A stretch of DNA of 13,656 nt from Candidatus Paceibacter sp. (GCA_020724945.1 DYFX01000032.1:1-13656), one strand, 5' to 3'. Shown: positions 6,245-13,637, numbered from the stretch's first letter. A program made the numbers and translations. Notes: generated by a model not told the origin, from the sequence alone.

Positions 6245-6279
6245 GGAGGGGAGCGCGGGTCACGGCCGCGCTCCCCTCC
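6245..6279. repeat. 14-bp perfect intercistronic hairpin
   Basis: GGAGGGGAGCGCGG (6245-6258) pairs perfectly with CCGCGCTCCCCTCC (6266-6279) around a 7-nt loop. No T tract follows on the plus strand and only TTT on the minus strand, so it is not a classical terminator. No promoter is seen between it and the next gene, which suggests an mRNA stability or processing element, or partial attenuation. Confidence 0.7.
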
Positions 6280-6310
6280 AAAGAAGCCAACATCTTCCAG
6301 GAGAAGCGCC

Positions 6311-6871
6311 ATGAAGACCACGATCAAGAACCTCTCGCTCCTCGCTCTCGCCCCCATCCTCGCCTTCGTCCTCGCCTGCGCCGAGCGCAGCCCCGGCTCC
6401 GGCGGCGACGACCCCATGCCCGACGGCGGCACCGATCTCTCGATCGCTCCGCCCGCCGAGTCGACCTCGTGGCCCTGCCGCTCCGGCGTCGATGCCGAGG
6501 GGGAGACCTACCTCGAGTTCCGTCCCGGCTACCTGAACAACGGTGCGGAGGCCTCGGCCTACATCGTCGGCCAGGCTCCGGGCGAGGGCATCGTCGGGTA
6601 CTTCACCGGCAGCTACACGCAGGTGTCCAAGGACGCCGGCTCGGGCTGGTACCGGTACTACCTGACGGGCCCCGAAGGCTCCGAGTGGGTCCTGACCTAC
6701 GCCCGCTGCGAGGACAAGACCGGCACGAACAGCTCGTGCTGGGCCCAGTACGGCAGCAACCTGCCCGCCGACAGCGCCGGCCCGTTCCGCTGGAACTCCA
6801 GCGGCACGAGCTACGCCTGCAAGGGCAAGGTCGGCGCCGCGGGCCAGCTCGCCGTCCCGCACGGTCAGTAG
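6311..6871 (+). CDS. Lipoprotein, unrecognised domain
   Basis: The 186-aa product starts with a lipoprotein signal peptide: charged KTTIK, a hydrophobic core and lipobox LAC with Cys23. The mature part opens with a flexible Gly/Asp/Pro linker (24-50) and continues as a compact domain with four cysteines (56, 133, 143, 170), consistent with two disulfides, and many aromatic residues (WYRYYL, 113-118; EWVLTYARC, 125-133). I recognise no family. A good AGGAG site lies eight bases before the ATG. It follows the collagen-like gene by 108 bp without its own visible promoter, so both are probably on one message, ended by the strong terminator at 6900-6933. The gene fits a local set of surface proteins; a binding or structural role outside the membrane is context only. 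Confidence 0.85.
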   Translation: MKTTIKNLSLLALAPILAFVLACAERSPGSGGDDPMPDGGTDLSIAPPAESTSWPCRSGVDAEGETYLEFRPGYLNNGAEASAYIVGQAPGEGIVGYFTGSYTQVSKDAGSGWYRYYLTGPEGSEWVLTYARCEDKTGTNSSCWAQYGSNLPADSAGPFRWNSSGTSYACKGKVGAAGQLAVPHGQ

Positions 6872-6899
6872 ACCATCACCCTCCGTTCGACCCTCTGCC

Positions 6900-6933
6900 A
6901 GCCCCGATCTCCGGATCGGGGCTGTTCTTTTTT
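6900..6933 (+). terminator. Intrinsic terminator after the first lipoprotein gene
   Basis: AGCCCCGATC (6900-6909) and GATCGGGGCT (6914-6923) form a perfect 10-bp stem with a TCCG tetraloop, followed by GTTCTTTTTT. It separates the collagen-like/lipoprotein transcript from the next promoter, whose -35 begins 12 bp later. Confidence 0.93.
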
Positions 6934-6944
6934 ATGCGCCATCA

Positions 6945-6973
6945 TTGACAAAAGGGCGTTTTCGTGCTATCAT
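6945..6973 (+). promoter_or_regulatory. Promoter of the second lipoprotein gene
   Basis: TTGACA (6945-6950), a 17-bp spacer and TATCAT (6968-6973) with an extended TGC form a near-consensus promoter. Transcription should begin near 6980, downstream of the GTG at 6964, which rules that GTG out as the start. The spacer is almost the same as that at 7756-7784. Confidence 0.88.
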
Positions 6974-7023
6974 TTCCCGTTACCATCGTTCCTTCCCCAA
7001 CCCCAAACGAAAGAAGACGAGCC

Positions 7024-7656
7024 TTGAAGATCACCGTCCTGTCCCTGTCGTTTCTCGCCGTCGCCTGCACCTTCGAGCCCGGCGGCCTCCCGGTCGCAGA
7101 CGGCCCCGATGCCGCTTCGGAGACGGACGCCGTCCTCGAAGGGGACGCCGGTATGGACGCGGATCCCGGCACCGACGCCGACCCCGGCACCGCCGCCGCG
7201 CCGCCCGCCGCGACTATCACCTGCACCTCCGAGGTCATCGACGGCTACCCGAAGGTCGTCCTGACCTTCGGCGGCGACATCGCCTCGGGCTTCCTGGGCG
7301 ACGACCCCGGCACCGTCCCCGAAGGCATCATGTACGGCAGCGATCAGGAAGACCTCGCCTTCAGCAACAGCTGCGGCGGCGCCACCTGGTCGATCCCGTA
7401 CCCGGCCGGGTGCAACAAGCACACGGCCGTCTGGGGAGCGAATCCTCGGCTCTACCTCGAGCCGGAGGTCGACCGCCTGAATGCCGGCCTCCACTACGGG
7501 GGAACGACGGTCCGGTGGGGCGATCTCATGACCACCGACGGCGACGGCGTCGGCTTCGTCGTCAGCGGTTCCGGCACGGTCGGCAACGGCACCTTCGACT
7601 GCCGCATCGAGCTCACGGCCGGCGGCACCGGCGGCGTCATCCGCACCAAGCCGTAG
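7024..7656 (+). CDS. Lipoprotein with Asp-rich linker, unrecognised domain
   Basis: The frame opens at a GTG at 6964, but that codon lies inside the promoter. The TTG at 7024 gives a perfect lipoprotein signal, MKITVLSLSFLAVAC with Cys15, and is taken as the start (210 aa), with only a weak GAAGACGAG upstream. The mature protein has an acidic linker (about 20-60) including the repeat DADPGT twice (45-56), then a beta-rich domain with cysteines at 67, 117, 130 and 193. The stretch MYGSDQED...ATWSIPYPAG (103-129) resembles QYGGSDGWTLPYATVG in module 3 of the next lipoprotein, and GNGTFDC resembles GNGTLSC there, so the two may share a fold. No known family is recognised. It has its own promoter and terminator, and so is a single-gene unit. 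Confidence 0.82.
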   Translation: MKITVLSLSFLAVACTFEPGGLPVADGPDAASETDAVLEGDAGMDADPGTDADPGTAAAPPAATITCTSEVIDGYPKVVLTFGGDIASGFLGDDPGTVPEGIMYGSDQEDLAFSNSCGGATWSIPYPAGCNKHTAVWGANPRLYLEPEVDRLNAGLHYGGTTVRWGDLMTTDGDGVGFVVSGSGTVGNGTFDCRIELTAGGTGGVIRTKP

Positions 7657-7677
7657 GGGAGTCCTCGGCCAACCCAA

Positions 7678-7721
7678 GCGGGTCATCAGCCCTCAAAAGC
7701 TGATGGCCCGCCTATTATTTT
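7678..7721 (+). terminator. Intrinsic terminator after the second lipoprotein gene
   Basis: A 13-bp stem (7678-7690 with 7699-7711, one G-U) with an 8-nt loop is followed by CTATTATTTT. A small palindrome GGCTTA-AA-TAAGCC (7722-7735) follows at once, and the next promoter begins at 7756. Confidence 0.9.
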
Positions 7722-7755
7722 GGCTTAAATAAGCCATATTATTTGTCATCAAGCC

Positions 7756-7784
7756 TTGACAAAATTGCGATTTCGTGCTAGACT
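7756..7784 (+). promoter_or_regulatory. Promoter of the three-module lipoprotein gene
   Basis: TTGACA (7756-7761), a 17-bp spacer and TAGACT (7779-7784) with extended TGC. Its -35 and spacer (TTGACAAAAnnGCGnTTTCGTGCTA) are shared with the promoter at 6945-6973. The leader to the ATG is about 84 nt and contains a small GGCCT/AGGCC hairpin (7806-7824). Confidence 0.85.
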
Positions 7785-7874
7785 GGTTTCATCGACCTTT
7801 CCAACGGCCTCGTAAAAACAGGCCAAAACCTCAACCCGACCCTTTCGGCACCCGCCCAAACCAAGGAGATACCG

Positions 7875-9389
7875 ATGAAGAAGATCCTGATGATCCTGTG
7901 CTGCTTCTCCCTCCTCGCCTGCGCCAAGCAGTGGGAGGACGGACCCGCGGGTGACGACGACGGTCATCACCAGCCCGACCCGGACCCCGACCCGGACCCG
8001 GTCGCCTGCGACCGCGACGCCGACTGCAACGACTACCTCGGATGCACGACCGGCGTCTGCGCGAACGGCACCTGTTCCTATGTGTCGGAGTGCGCCGACG
8101 GCCAGGTCTGCGACGCCGAGACCGATCGCTGCGAGTCGCCGGCGCATCCGACGACGCGCGCCGTGAGCTGCTTCGAGACGGGGGGTACGCTGTACCTCAC
8201 GATCTCCGGCCAGCTCTTCGACGCCGTCTACGGAGGCTCGCTCGCCAACCCGAAGTTCATCTCGGTGGCGAGCGACCAGATCGAAGGTTCGTGGAACGTG
8301 AACGCGTCGACGACGGCCCCCAAGGTCGTCCTCTCCGACGCCGAGCGGACCTCGGGCTATGTGACCTCCGCGAGCATCAACCTGCCGTCCAACCAGGCCC
8401 AGCGCTTCACGCTGATGGTCTGGTCGGACGACTCGGGCGGCTACGCGCGGCGGTTCGATCTGGCGGACTGGACGGTGAGCGGCGACGGCTGCGCCAGGAT
8501 CGCGGACGGCGCGGCGGCGGGTTCGACCGATGGCTATGTCATCGGAAGGGCACCGCTGTGCGCCAACGCCTGCGATGACGGCAATGCCTCGACGCTCGAT
8601 GTCTGCTCGCCGACCGGCTGCACGCACGACGGCTCGGGCACGGGGACTCCCGGAAACGGGACGCTCTCGTGCACGGAAGCCACGGGCGTGACGCATGTCA
8701 CGATCGGGCCCGGCATCCTCTCGCACCTGTTCACCGACGGGCTCGCGCCGACCTCGTCCTGGAGCATCCGCTTCGGGTACGGCGGCGGCACGGATTCCGA
8801 AGCCTGGGTGTCGGACGCCGTGAGCTATGTGCTCACGATGCCCAACACCGTGACGGGGTTCAACCTCGTCCTTCGGAGCCCGGGCGGGACGGACTACTGG
8901 TTCGATGTCAGCGAGTACGCGACGAGCGGCACCTGCGCGCGGAAGTCCGATAACTCGGAGTTCACGCACACGCCGCCCGTCGCGGTCTCGACCTACGGCA
9001 CGATCGCGTGCCAGCTGACGACCGAGACCGGTTCGCTGAAGAGGAAGGTGACGATCCAGGCCAACCCCGGACGGAACATCCTCGATGCCCTCGCCGAGAG
9101 CCCCGCGCCCCTGCCGTCGCCGTCCGTCATCCAGTATGGCGGCTCCGACGGCTGGACGCTGCCCTACGCGACGGTCGGGAAGCCCCAGCTGACCTGGACG
9201 AACGGGACGAACGCGTATGTGTTCTACCTGGATCCGTCGGTCGACGACTTCAACTTCTTCGTCGTCGACAACGACGATCCGTCGGACGGCTGGGCGGGAG
9301 GCGACTTCTTCGATCTCGACCGCTGGTCGGTGTCGAATGTCGGCTCCGCCGGCTGTACGCGGATCGGCGGAGGGATCAGCATCAACTAG
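7875..9389 (+). CDS. Large modular surface lipoprotein with three tandem Cys-bounded modules
   Basis: The 504-aa product begins with a lipoprotein signal (lipobox LLAC, Cys16), preceded by AAGGAG seven bases before the ATG. A linker carries an Asp-Pro repeat (34-42) and is followed by a Cys-rich segment with eight cysteines (45-86). Three modules of about 90-115 residues follow, each opening with a Cys after a short strand and closing in [FD-x-x-x-W/Y...S...C-[AT]-R]: 99-206, 266-354 and 379-494. Between modules 1 and 2 lies CANACDDGNASTLDVCSPTGC (229-249), a pattern like the Cys-Asp-rich repeats of some eukaryotic and bacterial surface proteins. I do not recognise the modules; the likely role is cell-surface binding or structure. 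It has its own promoter and a terminator. The window's only coding NAC-GTN junction, AAC-GTG at 8295-8300, lies here. Confidence 0.87.
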   Translation: MKKILMILCCFSLLACAKQWEDGPAGDDDGHHQPDPDPDPDPVACDRDADCNDYLGCTTGVCANGTCSYVSECADGQVCDAETDRCESPAHPTTRAVSCFETGGTLYLTISGQLFDAVYGGSLANPKFISVASDQIEGSWNVNASTTAPKVVLSDAERTSGYVTSASINLPSNQAQRFTLMVWSDDSGGYARRFDLADWTVSGDGCARIADGAAAGSTDGYVIGRAPLCANACDDGNASTLDVCSPTGCTHDGSGTGTPGNGTLSCTEATGVTHVTIGPGILSHLFTDGLAPTSSWSIRFGYGGGTDSEAWVSDAVSYVLTMPNTVTGFNLVLRSPGGTDYWFDVSEYATSGTCARKSDNSEFTHTPPVAVSTYGTIACQLTTETGSLKRKVTIQANPGRNILDALAESPAPLPSPSVIQYGGSDGWTLPYATVGKPQLTWTNGTNAYVFYLDPSVDDFNFFVVDNDDPSDGWAGGDFFDLDRWSVSNVGSAGCTRIGGGISIN

Positions 9390-9407
9390 GAAAGACTCGG
9401 CTCTGCC

Positions 9408-9449
9408 AGGAGCGGATCGCGCAAGCGGTTCGCTCCTTTCTCTTTTTCT
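9408..9449 (+). terminator. Intrinsic terminator after the modular lipoprotein gene
   Basis: A 13-bp stem (9408-9420 with 9425-9437, two G-U pairs) capped by a GCAA tetraloop of the GNRA type is followed by TTCTCTTTTTC. The T tract runs straight into the extended -10 of the next gene. Confidence 0.9.
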
Positions 9450-9457
9450 GCTAAAAT
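9449..9457 (+). promoter_or_regulatory. Extended -10 promoter of the O-antigen polymerase/ligase gene
   Basis: TGC and TAAAAT (9452-9457) lie eight bases before the ATG at 9466, so transcription should start at or within a few bases of the A of ATG. No Shine-Dalgarno is present; the message is probably leaderless. The upstream terminator occupies the place of a -35 element. Confidence 0.7.
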
Positions 9458-9465
9458 AGGGGCGT

Positions 9466-11013
9466 ATGCCGCTCATCGCCGTCCTCAAGGACGAACTGCG
9501 GAAGCTCTACGCCATCCAGGACATCGAATGGCGCGGCCTGGCGAAAGTCTTCGCCGGCGCCGCGCTCCTCTTCTGCCTGCTGGTCGTCTTCGTTTCGCCG
9601 TGGAAGGTGCTGGCGTTCTTCCTGTCCATCGGCCTGTTCGCCGTCGTCTACGCCCGGCCCACCTGGATGCTCGCCATCCTCGCGGTCTTCATCCCCATCG
9701 AGCCTTTCGCGCTCAAGTTCGTCCCCGACGAGCTCTACATCTTCGCCAAATACTTCACGGAGGTGCTGATCTACCTCCTGCTCGGCCTCACGCTCTTCCG
9801 CCGCTACCTGGCGGGGGAGAAGCGGGAGTCCACCGGCCTCGACCTCCCGTTCGTCCTGCTCCTCCTCGTCATCCTGGCCTCGGCCGTCTCGAACTTCGTC
9901 GACCCGGGCGTGGCCGTCCTGGGCAGCCGCCAGATCGTCCGCTTCATGCTGCTCTTCTTCGCGGTGGTGCTCATCGCGCCGTCGCGCGAGTTCATGCGCA
10001 AGCTCATCGTCCTGATGCTCGGCCTGGTGCTCTTCGAGAGCCTGCTCGGCATCCTGCAGGCCGCGACCCTGGGCGCGCTCGACGCCTTCCTCCTGCCCTC
10101 CGAGCGCCGCGTCTACGACAGCATCCAGCTCACGGGCGGCACCGAACAGTTCTGGGCGCCGGGCCAGCGCGTCTTCGGCACGCTCGGCCGCTACGACCAG
10201 CTCGGCCTCTTCCTGTGCTTCTTCCTCCTGCTCCTGGCCGGCTGGTTCTACGAGATCAAGAAGGGGAAGTGGCACCGCTATTTCTTCACGCTCTTCGCCG
10301 TCGGCTCCGTCGCGCTCGTCCTCACCTATTCGCGCGCCTCGTGGTTCGGCTTCCTGCTCGGCTTCCTCTACATCGCCGTCCGCATCAAGCGGGATCGGCG
10401 CATCCTTTACGGCTTCCTGGCGACGGTCATCGTCATCGCCGGCTATACCTTCTGGTCCGGCGTGGTCGTGCGCTACCTCACCGACCTGCCGGAACAGACC
10501 ATCCTGGCGCGCCTGCTCGAGGCCTTCTCCTACGAACGCTACCGCGGCGAATACTTCGGGTACGGCCGCGTCTATTGGTTCGTGAACACGCCGCTCGTCG
10601 TCGTGCCGGCCTCGCCGCTCTTCGGCCACGGCCCGGGTTCCTACGGCGGCGGCGCGGCGGCCGTGCTCGGCAACACCTCGGTCTACGACAAGCTCGGACT
10701 GCCCTTCGGCGTCTACGGCACGGAAGGCTACATCGACAACAACTGGTTCGCGCTCTGGGGCGAAGTCGGCACGCTCGGCCTCGCGCTCTATGTCTGGATG
10801 TTCGTCATCCTCTTCCGCGCCGCCGGCACGGTCTACCGCGAATCGAAGGATCCCCTGATGCGCGGCATGGCGCTCGGCTACATGGGCGCCACGCTCGCCT
10901 TCGCCCTCCAGGCCCTCCTCGGCACCTACCTGGAAGTCCGCACCATCAGCCTCTACTTCTGGCTCTTCGGCGCGATGATCTGGGTCGCGGGGCGGAGGGA
11001 GAAATTGCTATGA
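9466..11013 (+). CDS. O-antigen ligase/polymerase family membrane protein (Wzy/WaaL type)
   Basis: This 515-aa protein has about twelve hydrophobic segments and the layout of the Wzy_C/O-antigen ligase superfamily: the family motif TYSRASWFGFLLG (287-299) in the core, then a large extracytoplasmic loop (about 330-430) with PLFGHGPGSYGG (384-395) and GYIDNNWFALWGE (421-433), and terminal membrane segments. Such proteins polymerise or ligate lipid-linked glycan units outside the inner membrane. Polymerase and ligase cannot be told apart by sequence alone; the nearby Wzz-type gene favours a polymerase. The ATG at 9466 follows an extended -10 without a Shine-Dalgarno. The stop TGA (11011-11013) overlaps ATG (11010-11012) behind GGAGGGAG (10993-11000), perhaps the former start site of the next gene before a palindromic element intervened. 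Confidence 0.9.
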   Translation: MPLIAVLKDELRKLYAIQDIEWRGLAKVFAGAALLFCLLVVFVSPWKVLAFFLSIGLFAVVYARPTWMLAILAVFIPIEPFALKFVPDELYIFAKYFTEVLIYLLLGLTLFRRYLAGEKRESTGLDLPFVLLLLVILASAVSNFVDPGVAVLGSRQIVRFMLLFFAVVLIAPSREFMRKLIVLMLGLVLFESLLGILQAATLGALDAFLLPSERRVYDSIQLTGGTEQFWAPGQRVFGTLGRYDQLGLFLCFFLLLLAGWFYEIKKGKWHRYFFTLFAVGSVALVLTYSRASWFGFLLGFLYIAVRIKRDRRILYGFLATVIVIAGYTFWSGVVVRYLTDLPEQTILARLLEAFSYERYRGEYFGYGRVYWFVNTPLVVVPASPLFGHGPGSYGGGAAAVLGNTSVYDKLGLPFGVYGTEGYIDNNWFALWGEVGTLGLALYVWMFVILFRAAGTVYRESKDPLMRGMALGYMGATLAFALQALLGTYLEVRTISLYFWLFGAMIWVAGRREKLL

Positions 11014-11020
11014 GCACGAT

Positions 11021-11109
11021 GTCATCCCGAGCCGCGCTTTCAAGCGCGGCGGTAGGGATCCCTTTTGAAAAGCGATTCCTACCGCGCGCCTTCGCGCGCT
11101 CGGAATGAC
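11021..11109. repeat. Palindromic MITE/REP-like element
   Basis: Terminal arms GTCATCCCGAG (11021-11031) and CTCGGAATGAC (11099-11109) are inverted with one mismatch. Inside are three further hairpins: CCGCGCTT/AAGCGCGG (11032-11049), CGGTAGG/CCTACCG (11050-11084) and CGCGCG/CGCGCG (about 11083-11098), so the strand folds into a cloverleaf. The terminal GTCATnCCGAG type is like widespread bacterial intergenic palindromes. It fills almost the whole gap between the ligase and glycosyltransferase genes. Confidence 0.8.
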
Positions 11110-11114
11110 GGAAT

Positions 11115-12347
11115 ATGCGCATCCTCCTCGCCGACAAATACTGGTACCTGAAAGGCGGCGCCGAGCGCGTCGTCTTCGAGACGAAGAAGCTCCTCGAGGC
11201 CAACGGCGACGCCGTCTCCGCTTTCGCGATGCGCGATCCCAAGAACGAGGCGAGCCCTTGGGAACGCTTTTTCGTCTCTCCCGTGATGACTTCCGGCGAG
11301 ATGCCGCTGAAAGAGAGTCTCCGTACGGCCGGCCGCATGCTCTGGTCGTTCGAGGCGGCGAAGAAGTTCGGCAAGCTCCTCGACGAGGCGAAGCCCGATG
11401 TCGTCCACGCGCACAACATCTACCACCAGATCTCGCCATCCATCCTCGCCGTCGCGAAGAAACGGAAGATCCCCGTCGTGATGACGCTCCACGACTATCA
11501 TCTCGTCTCGCCCAACTACGGGATGTTCGACCGGGGACAGGTCGTCGAACCGGATCCGAAGCATCCCTATTGGGACACCTTCCGCCGGAGGCTCGTCGAC
11601 GGCTCCGCGTCCAAGAGCGCGCTCTCGGCGTTCGAAGGCTGGCTGCATCGCTTGCTCGGCGTCTACGGTTCCGTCGCGAAGTTCGTCGTGCCGAGCGCCT
11701 TCGCCAAGGGGATGATGCTCCGCTACGGCGTCGAGGAGAAGCGCCTCGAAGTCGTTCCGCATTTCATCGACCTCGCCGGACGCGTCCCGCGCTACGAATC
11801 GGAAGCGCGCGTCGTCTTCGTCGGCCGCCTCTCGGCGGAGAAGGGCGTCGATGTCCTCATGCGCGCCATGAAGAAGGTGCGCGGCCTGACCTGCGCCGTC
11901 ATCGGCGACGGCCCGGAGAAGGCCAAGCTCGTCGCGCTGGCGGAGGAGCTGAAGCTCGAGAATGTCGAGACGCTCGGCGCGCTCCACGGCGCCGACCTCG
12001 ACCGCGAGATCGCGCGCGCCAAGGCCGTCGTCATCCCGTCGCGCTCGTACGAGACCTTCGGCCTCACGGCGCTCGAAGCCTACGCCCACGGCAAGCCCGT
12101 CATCGCCGCGCGCGTCGGCGCCCTGCCGGAGGTCGTCCGCGAAGCCAAGACCGGCCTCCTCTTCGAGCCCGGCGATCACGACGACCTCGCCGCCAAGCTG
12201 AACTGGCTCTCCGGCGAATACGCCCGCGCCGCCGCCATGGGCCGCGAAGGCCGCCGCCTCGCCGAGACGGAATACAACCCGGGATTGCACCTCGGCCGTA
12301 TCCACAAGGTCTACAAGGACGCCCTCGCCTCCGTGTCGCCTCCGTGA
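11115..12347 (+). CDS. GT4-family glycosyltransferase
   Basis: The 410-aa protein has the GT-B two-domain fold of retaining glycosyltransferase family 4. The N-terminal acceptor domain carries YLKGGAERVVFE (11-22), DVVHAHNIYHQ (95-105) and TLHDYHLVSPNYG (124-136). The C-terminal nucleotide-sugar domain carries VVFVGRLSAEKGVDVLMRA (233-251), VIGDGPE (262-268) and the EX7E motif ETFGLTALE (Glu313 and Glu321), followed by GKPVIAARVGALPEVV. Sugar and acceptor are unknown; the next-door Wzy/WaaL-type gene implies a part in building the repeat unit of a surface polysaccharide. The ATG at 11115 matches the family N-terminus (MRILLADKYW) but has no Shine-Dalgarno and lies six bases after the palindromic element, so its translation may depend on the structure upstream. 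It is followed by a hairpin terminator. Confidence 0.93.
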   Translation: MRILLADKYWYLKGGAERVVFETKKLLEANGDAVSAFAMRDPKNEASPWERFFVSPVMTSGEMPLKESLRTAGRMLWSFEAAKKFGKLLDEAKPDVVHAHNIYHQISPSILAVAKKRKIPVVMTLHDYHLVSPNYGMFDRGQVVEPDPKHPYWDTFRRRLVDGSASKSALSAFEGWLHRLLGVYGSVAKFVVPSAFAKGMMLRYGVEEKRLEVVPHFIDLAGRVPRYESEARVVFVGRLSAEKGVDVLMRAMKKVRGLTCAVIGDGPEKAKLVALAEELKLENVETLGALHGADLDREIARAKAVVIPSRSYETFGLTALEAYAHGKPVIAARVGALPEVVREAKTGLLFEPGDHDDLAAKLNWLSGEYARAAAMGREGRRLAETEYNPGLHLGRIHKVYKDALASVSPP

Positions 12348-12370
12348 CCCTCAAAAAACCGCGTGCACCG

Positions 12371-12395
12371 AAATGCGTCACCTGACGCATTTTCG
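12371..12395. terminator. Palindromic terminator after the GT4 gene
   Basis: AAATGCGTCA (12371-12380) and TGACGCATTT (12383-12392) pair perfectly across a 2-nt spacer, followed by T-CG. The context ACCGAAATGC-TCA-CTGA recurs at the right edge of the window (13638-13656), so this is one member of a repeated palindrome family that probably ends transcription from both sides. Confidence 0.7.
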
Positions 12396-12403
12396 TACAT
12401 CAT

Positions 12404-12429
12404 AAAAACCCCCGTCGCGGCGACGGGGG
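12404..12429 (-). terminator. Intrinsic terminator of purM
   Basis: CCCCCGTCG (12409-12417) pairs with CGACGGGGG (12421-12429). On the minus strand the stem is followed by TTTTTATGATG. It starts nine bases past the purM stop codon. Confidence 0.92.
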
Positions 12430-12438
12430 CGTTCGATG

Positions 12439-13554
12439 TCAGCGGACCTTGAGCTCGTCCGCCGTGAAGGTGATGCCTCTCGGCTTGATGACGACCTTCT
12501 TCTCCGCGGAGGCCTCGATGCGGCCGCCCCAGGTCAGGTCGAAGCCCCAGGGCGCGAAGTGGTGGAAGACATCCCAGACCTTCTTGACATCCTCCTCGGG
12601 CAGGTAGAGCGCGAAGCCCGCGCCCATGTTGTAGGTGCCGTACATCTCGCGCTCGTCGACGCGGCCGTGCTCCTGGATGAAGTCGAAGACGGGCTGCGGC
12701 GTCGGGATCGTGTCGAGGATGTAGGCGAAGTCCTGCGGCGCGCGCATCAGCTTGCGCCAGCCGTGGCCGGTGATGTTCACCGCGTAGTGGATGTCCGCGC
12801 GCCACTCGAGGCACCGGCGGATGAACGGCGCGTAGATGCAGGTCGGGTCGAGCAGCGCCTCGCCGAACGAGCGGCCGTTCGGGACGCGCGCGTCGTAGCC
12901 GGTCTCGCCCGCGATCTTCCGCGCGAGCGTCAGGCCGTTGGCGTGCACGCCGGAGCTTCCGAGCAGCACGATGGCGTCGCCGGCGCGGATCTTCTCGGGG
13001 CTGAAGACGCGGTTCTTGTACCGCACGATGCCGACGGCCGAGCCGGAGAGCACGGTCGTGCCGGGCTCCACGCTGTCCTTGAGCGTCGGCGTCTCGCCGC
13101 CGCCCCAGGCGCATTCGGCCAGGTCGCAGGCCTTCTTCCAGCCGTCGATGAGCGGCCGCGTGCGGCCCTCGTCCTTGAACCAGCGGGAATCGCCGGCGGC
13201 CAGGTGCATCGCGACCGCGAGCGGCTGGGCGCCGAGCGTGCTCATGTCGTTCACGATCATCGCCACGGTGTCCTGCGCCACGGCCGCGTGGTACGGATGG
13301 CCGTACCGCGCGTACATGTCGTCGGCCACGATGTTCTTGGTGCCGAGCCCTTCCTCGACATGGGCGATGTAGACCTCGCCGATGTCGATCAGGTAGGCGC
13401 TCTCGCCGCGGGTCCAGGCGAGCTCGCGGCAGTCGTGCTGCGCGAGGTTCCTGGCCGTCGTGGCCGCGGCCTTGGTGGCCGCGCGCTTGAACGGATCCAT
13501 GGCGTCGTAGTCGACGCCGCTTCCGGCATAGGTCATCTTGCGTTTCTCGGTCAC
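12439..13554 (-). CDS. purM: Phosphoribosylformylglycinamidine cyclo-ligase (AIR synthetase)
   Basis: PurM closes the imidazole ring of AIR from FGAM using ATP in purine synthesis. The 371-aa protein carries the family landmarks in order: YAGSGVDYDAMD (9-20), EEGLGTKNIVA (67-77, usual DGVGTK), DTVAMIVNDMSTLGAQPL (95-112), GGGETPTL (151-158), GSSGVHANGLTLARKI (199-214), ITGHGW (261-266, usual HITGGG) and TYNMGAGFAL (307-316, usual FNMGIG). It is slightly longer than the common 345 aa, and some motifs diverge (EEGLGTK, TGHGW), so it belongs to a divergent PurM branch and a related AIR-synthase-fold role cannot be excluded. The GTG start (13554-13552) has AGGAGG five bases upstream; an ATG six codons later is poorly placed. 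It stands alone, with its own promoter and terminator and no other purine gene in the window. Confidence 0.9.
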   Translation of the reverse strand: MTEKRKMTYAGSGVDYDAMDPFKRAATKAAATTARNLAQHDCRELAWTRGESAYLIDIGEVYIAHVEEGLGTKNIVADDMYARYGHPYHAAVAQDTVAMIVNDMSTLGAQPLAVAMHLAAGDSRWFKDEGRTRPLIDGWKKACDLAECAWGGGETPTLKDSVEPGTTVLSGSAVGIVRYKNRVFSPEKIRAGDAIVLLGSSGVHANGLTLARKIAGETGYDARVPNGRSFGEALLDPTCIYAPFIRRCLEWRADIHYAVNITGHGWRKLMRAPQDFAYILDTIPTPQPVFDFIQEHGRVDEREMYGTYNMGAGFALYLPEEDVKKVWDVFHHFAPWGFDLTWGGRIEASAEKKVVIKPRGITFTADELKVR

Positions 13555-13596
13555 GGTGCCTCCTGGGTGCGGGTGGTGGAAAGGAACGAAGAGGGG

Positions 13597-13625
13597 AGGA
13601 TAGCGCGGAAACGCCCCCGCGTCAA
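13597..13625 (-). promoter_or_regulatory. purM: Promoter of purM
   Basis: On the minus strand TTGACG (rc of 13620-13625), a 17-bp spacer and TATCCT (rc of 13597-13602) precede a leader of roughly 35 nt that contains the AGGAGG site. No purine riboswitch or operator-like repeat is evident in this short leader. Confidence 0.8.
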
Positions 13626-13637
13626 CCCGGGCCGCGT

